A stretch of DNA of 64,000 bases from the NCBI GenBank assembly GCA_034667465.1, contig JAXDJV010000026.1, positions 34,145 through 98,144 of the forward strand. Direction: 5' to 3'. The notes beneath the pieces are model-generated. The model had not been told where the DNA came from. It was given only the letters and a program-made list of their open reading frames with translations, and ran no database searches. Each line of letters starts with the position of its first letter. The first letter of the stretch is position 1. The translations under genes and the position numbers were made by a program. This document shows positions 8,963 to 19,609 of the stretch, one piece after another. This stretch comes from JAOBAU01 sp034667465. Its GTDB lineage: Bacteria; Acidobacteriota; Thermoanaerobaculia; Gp7-AA8.

Positions 8963-9361
8963 GTGAGCCAATCGATCATCGAGTCCGAGCTGGCGACTTC
9001 GGAAACACCGCGGCGATTCGCGCCGGGCGAGACGCTGTTCCGCGAAGGCGACGACGCGAACGGCGTGTTCATCATGCAATCGGGAGAGGTCGATCTGATC
9101 TTCTCGCCGCGCAACGGCGAGCCGAAAGCATTGCGCGGCGTCCAGCCCGGTCAGGTCCTCGGCCTCAGCTGCGTCGTCACACATCGTCCGCACGACTGCA
9201 CCGCGACGGCACGAACCGAATGCGAGACCGCGTTCGTCCGCCGCGACGACTTCCTGCGCAAGCTCGACGAACGCCCCGCGACCTGGTTCAGCGTCCTGCG
9301 GTTCCTCAGCAGCGACGTCAACGCCGCCTATGACGACATCCGCGCAATGTCGGCCAGGTGA
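8963..9361 (+). CDS. Stand-alone cyclic-nucleotide-binding-domain protein without HTH
   Basis: 132 residues from the GTG at 8963. The GTG was preferred over the longer in-frame ATG at 8855, which lies inside the previous gene; the -10 TATGGT ends 6 bp before it. Residues 15-115 form a single cNMP-type barrel (RRFAPGETLFREGDDANGVF, then MQSGEVDLIF, then RGVQPGQVLGLSCV), followed by one long helix, and then it ends with no winged HTH. It may bind a ligand, or pair with the neighbouring Fnr-like protein through the dimer helix, but cannot bind DNA itself. The stop codon overlaps the palindrome of the nifJ promoter. Confidence 0.75.
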   Translation: MSQSIIESELATSETPRRFAPGETLFREGDDANGVFIMQSGEVDLIFSPRNGEPKALRGVQPGQVLGLSCVVTHRPHDCTATARTECETAFVRRDDFLRKLDERPATWFSVLRFLSSDVNAAYDDIRAMSAR

Positions 9362-9421
9362 CAGACGTCACGCGGCTGACTGACGCCGGTCATGCCTCGA
9401 TGGTTGCGCGCGGCGTAGCTT
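9358..9421 (+). promoter_or_regulatory. nifJ promoter: perfect Crp/Fnr palindrome plus -10
   Basis: GTGAC-AGAC-GTCAC at 9358-9371 (centre 9364.5) is followed by TAGCTT at 9416-9421, 54 bp away centre to centre. The hexamer ends 6 bp before the ATG at 9428, so the transcript should be leaderless. A second palindrome TGAC-GCCG-GTCA at 9381-9392 lies 22 bp further on, the same face of the helix. Confidence 0.7.
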
Positions 9422-9427
9422 GCCTTC

Positions 9428-12956
<3,529 letters not shown>

Positions 12957-12967
<11 letters not shown>

Positions 12968-13043
12968 GGCGAGGAGACGCGAAGGATCTCAAAATGCGCG
13001 ACTGTTTCGCATCCTGAGATCCTTCGCTTCGCTCAGGATGACG
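12957..13043. repeat. Inverted repeat of the GTCATCCTGAG family at the nifJ stop
   Basis: Left arm CGTCATCCTGAG (12957-12968) with a GCGAAGGATCTCA continuation; right arm TGAGATCCTTCGC...CTCAGGATGACG ending at 13043. The TGA stop of nifJ (12965-12967) is part of the left arm. The long stem could act as a transcription terminator. No transposase is associated with it; the remaining gap to 13108 shows nothing. Confidence 0.75.
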
Positions 13044-13108
13044 GAGTTTACGCGCGGCGCGGCGTCCGATCGTCGGCGATCAGACGGCGGCGACGTTCCG
13101 CGGATTGC

Positions 13109-14197
13109 TCACGCGGTCGCTCCGCCCGGCGGCTCGTACGCGCAAAGAGGATCGGTGCCGAACAGATCGCCGGTCATCGCCATCGCGCGAGCACGCGAGC
13201 CGCCGCAGAGATGGCGGAAGTCGCAGCGGCCGCACTTGCCTTTGAGATTGTCGAGATCGCGCAGCGCGACGAAGAGATCGCTGCCGCGGTAGATCGTGCC
13301 GAGCAACCGATAGCGCAGGTTGCCGGCGCTCTGCGGCGCGAACTCCGACGGGCGAACGTCGCCGGCGTGCGAGATGAACACGAATCCGTTCGCGCCTCGG
13401 CGCGCACAGTCGTTCAGGTCACGCAACGAGTCAACGCCTTCGTACGCCGCGAAGTCCGACCACAGCTCCGCATCACGCAGTTTTTCGCGAAGGCTGCGTT
13501 GCAGGCGCCAGCGACGATAGTGCGGCGCCTCGACGACGCGCACGGCGAACTGCTCCGCGGCGCGGATATCGTCGATCACTCCGAACATCGCCTCCGTTTC
13601 CGAGCCAGTGAGCATTTCGATGTTCTTCGAAGGACCGGCCGGCACGAGGAAATGCAGATTCCATCGAGCGATTCCGAACGGCCGGATGAGCTCCGCGATC
13701 GCCGGCAGGTCGCCGGCGTTGCGGCGGCAAACAAGCGTGTTCACATCGATGCGCAGACCTGCACAGCCGGCCCAGCGCATTGCACGCAGCGTGTGTCCCC
13801 ATGTTCCGGCGACTCCGTGAATCGATTCGTGAACCGCGGCCGTGGAGCCGTCGATCGAAAAGATCACCTGTGTGAGTCCGTCGCGCTGCAGATGTGCGAG
13901 CGCATCGAACGTCAGCGCGTCGCCGGGACTGAGAACGAGCGCCGGCTCCAGCCCGCGGCGTCGCGCGTAATCGATCATCTGACCGACGTCGTGACGCGCG
14001 AGCGGATCGCCGCCGGTGACGATCAGTTCGCGAGGTTGCAGCGCCGCGATCTGATCGATCGTCTTGTACGCCTCATACGTCGACAGCTCGTTCGGCCCGC
14101 GGCGTTCATCGGATGCGGTCGGGCATCCGCGGCAGTGCAGATCGCACGCGCGCGTCAGCTCCCAGAGAACGGTCGGATGCGGCTCATAAGCGTCCAT
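13109..14197 (-). CDS. Radical SAM/SPASM protein (TIGR04053/AhbD-like)
   Basis: 362 residues. CDLHCRGC near residue 20 is the CX3CX2C site for the SAM-bound [4Fe-4S] cluster, followed by a GGDPL motif. The C-terminus ends with the SPASM pattern CGRCDFRHLCGG, which holds auxiliary clusters. It is a paralogue of 33151-34278. The ATG at 14197 is used; a GTG at 14209 overlaps the hypC stop (GTGA) and is an equally good coupled start. It follows hypC and a second, unusual radical SAM gene in one operon. The family relates to haem-pathway enzymes, but the substrate is unknown. Confidence 0.85.
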   Translation of the reverse strand: MDAYEPHPTVLWELTRACDLHCRGCPTASDERRGPNELSTYEAYKTIDQIAALQPRELIVTGGDPLARHDVGQMIDYARRRGLEPALVLSPGDALTFDALAHLQRDGLTQVIFSIDGSTAAVHESIHGVAGTWGHTLRAMRWAGCAGLRIDVNTLVCRRNAGDLPAIAELIRPFGIARWNLHFLVPAGPSKNIEMLTGSETEAMFGVIDDIRAAEQFAVRVVEAPHYRRWRLQRSLREKLRDAELWSDFAAYEGVDSLRDLNDCARRGANGFVFISHAGDVRPSEFAPQSAGNLRYRLLGTIYRGSDLFVALRDLDNLKGKCGRCDFRHLCGGSRARAMAMTGDLFGTDPLCAYEPPGGATA

Positions 14198-14205
14198 GAC
14201 GTCGC

Positions 14206-14439
14206 TCACGCGGGCTCGCCGCACTCCACGAGAATCATCTCGTACAGCGCGAGCGTATTGTCGACGTCCGCCGGCGGAATGCGGCGCACCGCAAACCCGG
14301 CGTGATCGATCACGAAGTCGCCACACTCCACGCGCTCTTCGAGCGTATCGATGCGAACGTCTTTACGCGTACCCCAGAAATCGACGACCGCGGAACTGCC
14401 CTCGATGCTGATGATCTGACCTGGAAATCCAAGGCACAT
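14206..14439 (-). CDS. hypC: HypC/HupF-family protein
   Basis: 77 residues starting MCLGFPGQIISIEG; the conserved Met-Cys N-terminus is the ligand-carrying Cys2 of HypC, the chaperone that moves the Fe(CN)2CO group in [NiFe]-hydrogenase assembly. The start is fixed by that motif and by GGGGG 7 nt upstream. Length and the acidic beta-barrel pattern fit the family. No hydrogenase subunit or other hyp gene lies in the window, and its neighbours are both radical SAM genes. It may serve a hydrogenase elsewhere or a different metal-centre pathway. Confidence 0.85.
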   Translation of the reverse strand: MCLGFPGQIISIEGSSAVVDFWGTRKDVRIDTLEERVECGDFVIDHAGFAVRRIPPADVDNTLALYEMILVECGEPA

Positions 14440-14531
14440 ACGGCACCCCCACAGGCATTCTCGGTCGCGATCTCGCCGGTGCCGATGACTGCCGACATGC
14501 AGGCATGTGTCGCTCGTCACATTGACGGCGT

Positions 14532-15761
14532 TCACGCGGCGCGCGGACGGCATTTCCACGCGACGTACGGCCGCGCTATCAATCGCAGCGCGCGATTCCG
14601 CAGACGATAGAGATCGCTCGCGAAATTCGGCGCGACGAGGTCTGCGGTCTCTTCCGGCTGCACGACGAGAGACACTTCGATCGGCAGCACGCCGATCGGC
14701 AGCCCCGCGCGGCGACACGTCCGGTACACGTGCGCGAAGACCTCCTTCATCTCCTCGGGATCGGGCGGCGGCACGTCGGCCATCTGACTGCCGACGGTCG
14801 GGCGGAAGATGCAGACGGTCGGAAATGCGCCGGCGTTCACGATCCGCTCGATGGCGCGCTTCGTCGCCTCGATCGGCTCGATGCCTGCGATGATCTCGCC
14901 CGACACGCGGCCGCGTCCGAGCTTCTTCGCCGTGTACTCCATCGCGTCGAAGAACGCGTGCTGACCAACCGTGCTCGCCTTTCCGGGACAGAGCTCGGCG
15001 AACACTTTCGGATCTTCGAACTCGTAGCAGAACGAGAAGTGATCGGTGCCCGCTTCGATGAGCAGATCGTATTCATGGAACGATTGCCGCAGCACCGGTA
15101 CTGCCTGCACGCCGATGAATCCGCCGACGTACTGCCGCACCGCGCGCACGTACGGTTCGCATTGCCGCAGTCCATGATTCGTTTCGCGTTCGGCCTGCTC
15201 TTCGAAGTGATAGCCGGTGTTGAAGTGCGTGAAGATGCAGCCCGATTCGTCGCGCGCGGCACGCGCAACTTCGATCACATCCTCGACGCGTTTGCGCGAT
15301 TCCTCCGCCGCGCCGACATTCGCTCCGGTCGTGCAGAACTTGCACGCCAGCGACGACAATCGGCCGGCCCAGTAGAGACAGCGGTTCGAAACGTAGATGC
15401 CGAGGTAGTTGCCCTGCATGACGCCGACACGGGACATTTGAACGTCGGCTGATGTGTAGCGCGAATACCACTTCGGCTCCGGCGGCGCGTCGACCGCGTA
15501 CATCTCGCCGCTGCGTCCGTCGAGGATGTACATCTGATCGTCATCGCGCCGCAGCAGGAATGGCGAGCGCTGCGCGAACGCCTCCGCCACCGGCACGTTC
15601 ACGCAAATGTCTTTCGTCGTACCGCGAAGCACGACTTCCAGTCCGGAGCCGAGACCGGCGCGCGTACGAGTGATGCGTGGTCCGTCGCCATCGAATGCGG
15701 ATTCATCGATCCGCATCCCGCGGCAGAACAGTTCGATCTCGAGCTCGACAGGTTTCAGCAC
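14532..15761 (-). CDS. Radical SAM protein with a non-standard cysteine motif
   Basis: 409 residues from the GTG at 15761. That start is supported by TGTACT at 15768-15773 just upstream, 32 bp from a Crp/Fnr palindrome, making the mRNA leaderless. The cluster site is C128-x11-C140-x2-C143 (ending ACKFCTTG) rather than CX3CX2C. Downstream segments (HFNTGYHFEEQ, GVQAVPVL, GEIIAGIEP) look like a biotin-synthase-type TIM barrel. An N-terminal beta-rich domain of about 110 residues precedes the barrel. I do not recognise the exact family. It is first in an operon with hypC and an SPASM radical SAM gene, so these may make or modify one cofactor. Confidence 0.75.
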   Translation of the reverse strand: MLKPVELEIELFCRGMRIDESAFDGDGPRITRTRAGLGSGLEVVLRGTTKDICVNVPVAEAFAQRSPFLLRRDDDQMYILDGRSGEMYAVDAPPEPKWYSRYTSADVQMSRVGVMQGNYLGIYVSNRCLYWAGRLSSLACKFCTTGANVGAAEESRKRVEDVIEVARAARDESGCIFTHFNTGYHFEEQAERETNHGLRQCEPYVRAVRQYVGGFIGVQAVPVLRQSFHEYDLLIEAGTDHFSFCYEFEDPKVFAELCPGKASTVGQHAFFDAMEYTAKKLGRGRVSGEIIAGIEPIEATKRAIERIVNAGAFPTVCIFRPTVGSQMADVPPPDPEEMKEVFAHVYRTCRRAGLPIGVLPIEVSLVVQPEETADLVAPNFASDLYRLRNRALRLIARPYVAWKCRPRAA

Positions 15762-15767
15762 GCCGCG

Positions 15768-15859
15768 AGTACACGGCAACGCGGCCGCTCGACCTATGAC
15801 ACGCATCACACGTCGATGTGAGCACCCGTACGGCTGGATGTCCGTGCTCGACCGATGCT
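15768..15859. promoter_or_regulatory. Shared Crp/Fnr site serving divergent promoters
   Basis: The palindrome ATGAC-ACGC-ATCAC is at 15796-15809 (centre 15802.5). Leftward, TGTACT (15768-15773, minus strand) lies 32 bp away and fires at the GTG of the radical SAM gene. Rightward, GATGCT (15854-15859) lies 54 bp away and would give a short leader with a GGAGG site before the ATG at 15882. Confidence 0.6.
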
Positions 15860-15881
15860 GAATCCGAAGACGGAGGCGGTC

Positions 15882-16286
15882 ATGTCAAAGCTGCAGGAAA
15901 ATCCGAAGGTGATGTCGCGTGAAACGCTGATTGCGGCGCTGCGAAGCGACCTGGCGCGGCGCGCGAACGGCGAGATGTCGATCTGCCGCCTGGCGGCCGA
16001 ACGCGGAATCTTCTGCAAAGGAATGCGCCGTTACTCCGACGAGGAACTGCGCGATCGTTACAGCTGGATCGTCAGCCGCAATCGCGATATCTCGCGCGAG
16101 CAGCTCGAAGAGGTCGCGGACCGCTGGCAGATGGCGCGACAGGACGTCGACAACGTTCCGACGTCGTGCGACGCGCAGCAGATCGAGCACGACACGTGCG
16201 GCGGCTGGGACGATTTCACCGACGAGGATCTGTCGTGCTTCCTCTCCGAGCTGCGCACGAGTGACGACCGTCACACCGCGGTGTGA
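15882..16286 (+). CDS. Small protein of unknown function, 134 residues
   Basis: Start chosen at the ATG at 15882 because GGAGG lies 6 nt before it. The N-terminal half is helical and basic (SRETLIAALRSDLARRANG), with Cys at about 44 and 54. A middle segment (RYSDEELRDRYSWIVSR) and an acidic tail with two more Cys (CDAQQIEHDTC) follow. There is no signal peptide or membrane segment. I recognise no family. It has its own Crp/Fnr-type promoter, and its last codons contain the palindrome of the next promoter. It sits between the radical SAM/hypC operon and the acetyl-CoA synthetase fusion, so an anaerobic role is likely but undefined. Confidence 0.75.
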   Translation: MSKLQENPKVMSRETLIAALRSDLARRANGEMSICRLAAERGIFCKGMRRYSDEELRDRYSWIVSRNRDISREQLEEVADRWQMARQDVDNVPTSCDAQQIEHDTCGGWDDFTDEDLSCFLSELRTSDDRHTAV

Positions 16287-16324
16287 TCACCCCTGCGGTG
16301 GCGAAATCCGCGTGCGAATACATT
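16261..16324 (+). promoter_or_regulatory. Crp/Fnr site and -10 for the acetyl-CoA synthetase fusion
   Basis: GTGAC-GACC-GTCAC at 16261-16274 (centre 16267.5) overlaps the end of the preceding gene. TACATT at 16319-16324 is exactly 54 bp away. A further perfect 16-bp palindrome, TCACACCGCGGTGTGA, starts at 16271. The leader to the ATG at 16342 is about 11 nt and includes GGAGG. Confidence 0.65.
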
Positions 16325-16341
16325 CGCTGTCGGAGGCCGTC

Positions 16342-19023
16342 ATGTCCGCAACCACTTATCCAGCGCAGTTCGAATCCGACATCGTGCTTCGTACCGGACG
16401 GACGCTGCACATCCGCCCGATCCGCCCCGATGACGCCGACCGGCTTCTCCGTTTTTACGCACACCTGTCGCCGGAGAGCGTGCACGCGCGCTTCTTCGAT
16501 CTCCGTTCGCCGGAGCTCGCCGTGCAGTGCTCGCCGGCATGCGTCGACTACGACCGCGAGTTCGGTGCGGTGGCGGAGCTCGGCGGCGAGATCGCCGGCG
16601 TCGCGCACTACTTCGCGTCGCGCGTGAAGCCGAACGTCGCGGAGGTCGCGTTCGCGATCGGCGACGCGTCGCAGGGAACGGGCGCCGGCACGAAGCTGCT
16701 CGAGATGCTCGTCGCAGCGGCTCGCGAGCACGGCATCGAGCGATTCCGCGCCGAAGTGCTCGACGGCAACCAGGTCATGCTCGACGTCTTCCTCGGCATG
16801 CGTTTCGAGATCAAAAGCCGTACCGCCGACGGCAGCGTCCAGCTCTCGTTTCCGATCGCGCCGACGGCCGCGGCCGCGCGCGCTGCGATGCAGCGCTCGC
16901 AGACCGCCGCGTATGCGTCGATGCGTCCGATCTTCGCGCCGCGATCGATCGCGGTGATCGGCGCCAGCCGCCGGCCCGGACAGCTCGGACATTCGATCGT
17001 GCACAACCTCCGCACGTCCGGCTTCACCGGTCCGCTGTATGCGATCAATCCGAATGCGACTGAGATCGATTCGGTGCGTGCGTATCCGTCTCTCTGCGCA
17101 TTCGAGGAGCCGGTCGAGCTGGCGATCATCGCGGTGCCGGCGGAGCTCGTCGAGCAGGCACTCGACGACTGCATCGCGAAAGGTGTCGCGGCGGTGGTCG
17201 TCATCACGGCCGGCTTCGCGGAGACCGGCGCGGAAGGGCGCGCGCGTGAAGAACGGCTGCTCGAAAAAGTGCGCTCTGCCGGCATCCGGATGGTCGGTCC
17301 GAATTGCATGGGTGTGCTGAACACCGATCCCGCGGTGCGGATGCACGGCACGTTCGCGGCCGCATTTCCGCCGGCCGGCAACGTGGCGATGTCGAGTCAG
17401 AGCGGCGCGCTCGGGCTCGCCGTTCTCGATTACGCGAAGTCGCTGAACATCGGCTTCTCGACCTTCATCTCCGTCGGCAACAAGGCGGACGTATCGGGCA
17501 ACGATCTCATTCAGTACTGGGCCGAGGATTCGAACACGGACGTGATCCTGCTGTACCTCGAAAGCTTCGGAAACCCGCGCAGGTTCGGCGAGCTGGCGCG
17601 CCGCGTCGGCAAGTCGAAGCCGATCGTGGCGGTGAAGGCGGGACGTTCGTCCGCCGGCGCGAAAGCAGCCAGTTCGCACACCGGCGCGCTCGCGACAAGC
17701 GACGCGGTCGTCGACGATCTCTTCCGACAGGCGGGGATCATTCGCACCGGCACTCTGGAAGAAATGTTCGACGTAGCGTCGCTGCTCGCGAATCAGCCGC
17801 TGCCGAAAGGAAGACGGGTCGCGATCCTCACGAATGCAGGTGGTCCCGGAATCCTTGCCGCCGACGCGTGCGAAGCGCAGGACCTCGCGCTCGCACAACT
17901 CAGCGACGCCACGACCGCGGCGTTGCGCGCGTTTCTGCCGGTCGCGGCAAGCGTCGGAAATCCGATCGACATGATCGCGTCCGCGAGCCCCGAGCAGTAT
18001 CGCCGCTCGCTCGAGTTGTTGTATGCGGACGAAGGCGTCGATGCGGTGGTCGTCATCTACATCCCGGTGATCGCGGGCGACTTCAACGTGGTGGGCGCCG
18101 CGATTCGCGAAGGATCGAAGCTCGCAAACGGCAAGACGACGCTGACGACGTTCATGAGCTCCGCCGGAACGCCCGCCGTGCTTGCACCGGTTCCCGCGTT
18201 CCCGTTCCCGGAGCGCGCCGTGAACGCGCTGGCGATGGCGACGCGTTACGCGGAGTGGCGACGGCGACCGGATGCCGAGGAGGTGATGTTCCCGGATATC
18301 GACGCGGAGCGGCTGCGCGGCATCATCGACCCGGTGTGCGAGCGTGGCGGCGGATGGCTGCATCCGCGCGAAGTGTCGGCGCTGCTGGCGATGTCGGGCA
18401 TTGCCGCGCCGACGACGATCTTCGCGACGTCTTCCGACCGCGCCATGGAAGCGGCGATGTCGCTCGGCTTTCCGGTTGCGCTGAAAGCGTACGGCCCCGA
18501 GCTGTTGCACAAAACCGAGCTCGGCGCGGTGAAACTGAATCTCGCCGATGAATACGCGGTCGTTGCCGCGTACGACCAGCTCGCTGCGAAACTCGGAACA
18601 CAGATGACTGGCGCGATCGTGCAGCCGATGATTGCGCGTGGCGTGGAGATGATGCTCGGCGCCACCTGGCAGCCGGCGTTCGGCCACGTCATCGCATGCG
18701 GCGCCGGCGGCACGCTCGTCGAGTTGCTGAACGACGTGGCGCTCCGCATTCACCCGCTCACCGGCGCGGATGCCGATGACCTGATCGGCGGATTGCGATG
18801 CGCACCGCTGCTGCGCGGCTATCGCGGCTCGGCGCCGGCGGATGTTCCCGCACTGCGCGAAACGATCCTGCGCCTGTCGGCGCTGCTGACGATCTGTCCC
18901 GAGATCCGCGAGCTCGATTTGAATCCGCTGAAGGTGCTCGAGCACGGCGTGTCAGCGCTCGACGCGCGGGTGCGGGTGGAGAAGGTGGAGTTTGCGGCGC
19001 CGTCGCGAAGGGTGGCGTACTAA
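16342..19023 (+). CDS. GNAT acetyltransferase fused to ADP-forming acetyl-CoA synthetase
   Basis: 893 residues. Residues about 10-165 are a GNAT domain. About 190-320 is the CoA-binding Rossmann part (SIAVIGASRRPGQLGHSIVH), then two succinyl-CoA-ligase-like domains with SSHTGAL, where His446 is the phosphohistidine. About 680-893 is the ATP-grasp half with LLHKTELGAV (His723). Both histidines used in phosphate relay are kept, so the enzyme should be able to make ATP from acetyl-CoA, ADP and Pi. In protein acetyltransferases of the Pat/YfiQ type the synthetase half is often inactive and GNAT is C-terminal; here GNAT is N-terminal, as in Streptomyces PatA. The start has GGAGG 6 nt upstream. Confidence 0.93.
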   Translation: MSATTYPAQFESDIVLRTGRTLHIRPIRPDDADRLLRFYAHLSPESVHARFFDLRSPELAVQCSPACVDYDREFGAVAELGGEIAGVAHYFASRVKPNVAEVAFAIGDASQGTGAGTKLLEMLVAAAREHGIERFRAEVLDGNQVMLDVFLGMRFEIKSRTADGSVQLSFPIAPTAAAARAAMQRSQTAAYASMRPIFAPRSIAVIGASRRPGQLGHSIVHNLRTSGFTGPLYAINPNATEIDSVRAYPSLCAFEEPVELAIIAVPAELVEQALDDCIAKGVAAVVVITAGFAETGAEGRAREERLLEKVRSAGIRMVGPNCMGVLNTDPAVRMHGTFAAAFPPAGNVAMSSQSGALGLAVLDYAKSLNIGFSTFISVGNKADVSGNDLIQYWAEDSNTDVILLYLESFGNPRRFGELARRVGKSKPIVAVKAGRSSAGAKAASSHTGALATSDAVVDDLFRQAGIIRTGTLEEMFDVASLLANQPLPKGRRVAILTNAGGPGILAADACEAQDLALAQLSDATTAALRAFLPVAASVGNPIDMIASASPEQYRRSLELLYADEGVDAVVVIYIPVIAGDFNVVGAAIREGSKLANGKTTLTTFMSSAGTPAVLAPVPAFPFPERAVNALAMATRYAEWRRRPDAEEVMFPDIDAERLRGIIDPVCERGGGWLHPREVSALLAMSGIAAPTTIFATSSDRAMEAAMSLGFPVALKAYGPELLHKTELGAVKLNLADEYAVVAAYDQLAAKLGTQMTGAIVQPMIARGVEMMLGATWQPAFGHVIACGAGGTLVELLNDVALRIHPLTGADADDLIGGLRCAPLLRGYRGSAPADVPALRETILRLSALLTICPEIRELDLNPLKVLEHGVSALDARVRVEKVEFAAPSRRVAY

Positions 19024-19062
19024 AGTCAATTTCCGGGGTCAGACCCCGGAAGTTGACTTTAG
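19020..19062. repeat. Long inverted repeat overlapping a stop codon; likely terminator
   Basis: 19-bp arms (19020-19038 and 19044-19062) with a single G:T pair and a 5-nt loop, core TTCCGGGGTC/GACCCCGGAA. The TAA stop of the synthetase gene lies in the left arm. The right arm ends GTTGACTTTAG. It would insulate the synthetase from the convergent hemA/hemC region. Confidence 0.7.
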
Positions 19063-19067
19063 CCAGT

Positions 19068-19609
19068 TCAGCGACTCGCGCAACGTGCCGGCCACGCGCG
19101 CGAAGTTTCGACGAGATGGCGCCGAGGTTCGCGAAACCCATTAGGGAAAACGATGGTGCCGTCGAGCATCGCCAGTGCCGGCCGCTGAATGCCCGACGAC
19201 GACTCCGTTTCGTGCGCGGTCGGCGTCACTTCCAACGGCACGCCGGCCTCCGCGAGTTGCTGCGCTTCTTCACCGCCGCGACCGAAGACGAACGGATCTT
19301 CACCTTTCAATCGCACGACGCGATTGCCCGTCTTCGCTTCGGCAACGAGCAGCGCGTCGATCAGCCACGCGTCGCGCGGGTCGCCGCGATCGAGAAACCC
19401 AGCGAGCGCGAAGTCGTCGGGAATGATCGACGGGACATCTTTGAGGCTGTGCACCGCAACGTCGATCTCACCCGCCGACAGCGCCTCTTCGAGCTCTTTG
19501 ATGAAGAGCCCTTTGCCGCCGATCGACGCGAGCGAAACGTCGCGGCGGCCTCGGTGGCCGGCCAGAGCGCGAGCGGCGAACCGCGAGTTCCAATGCGCAG
19601 ATTTTTCAT
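19068..19609 (-). pseudogene. hemC: Collapsed hemC/SUMT remnant after hemA
   Basis: The ATG at 19609 overlaps the hemA stop (ATGA) and encodes MKNLRIGTRGSPLALW, the exact N-terminus of hydroxymethylbilane synthase. The sequence then jumps, in another frame, to DVSLASIGGKGLFIKELEEA and AVHSLKDVPS, missing about 40 residues. After GDPRDAWLID it runs straight into VVRLKGEDPFVFGRGGEE, a uroporphyrinogen-III methyltransferase signature, and then into unplaceable sequence. So a hemA-hemC-cobA/hemD type operon has been reduced by at least two deletions. Neither enzyme can be functional; intact copies would have to lie elsewhere. Confidence 0.85.

Noticed and set aside
14206..14439. A [NiFe]-hydrogenase locus implied by HypC
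   Set aside because: No hydrogenase subunit, hypABDEF or maturation protease is found in the window.
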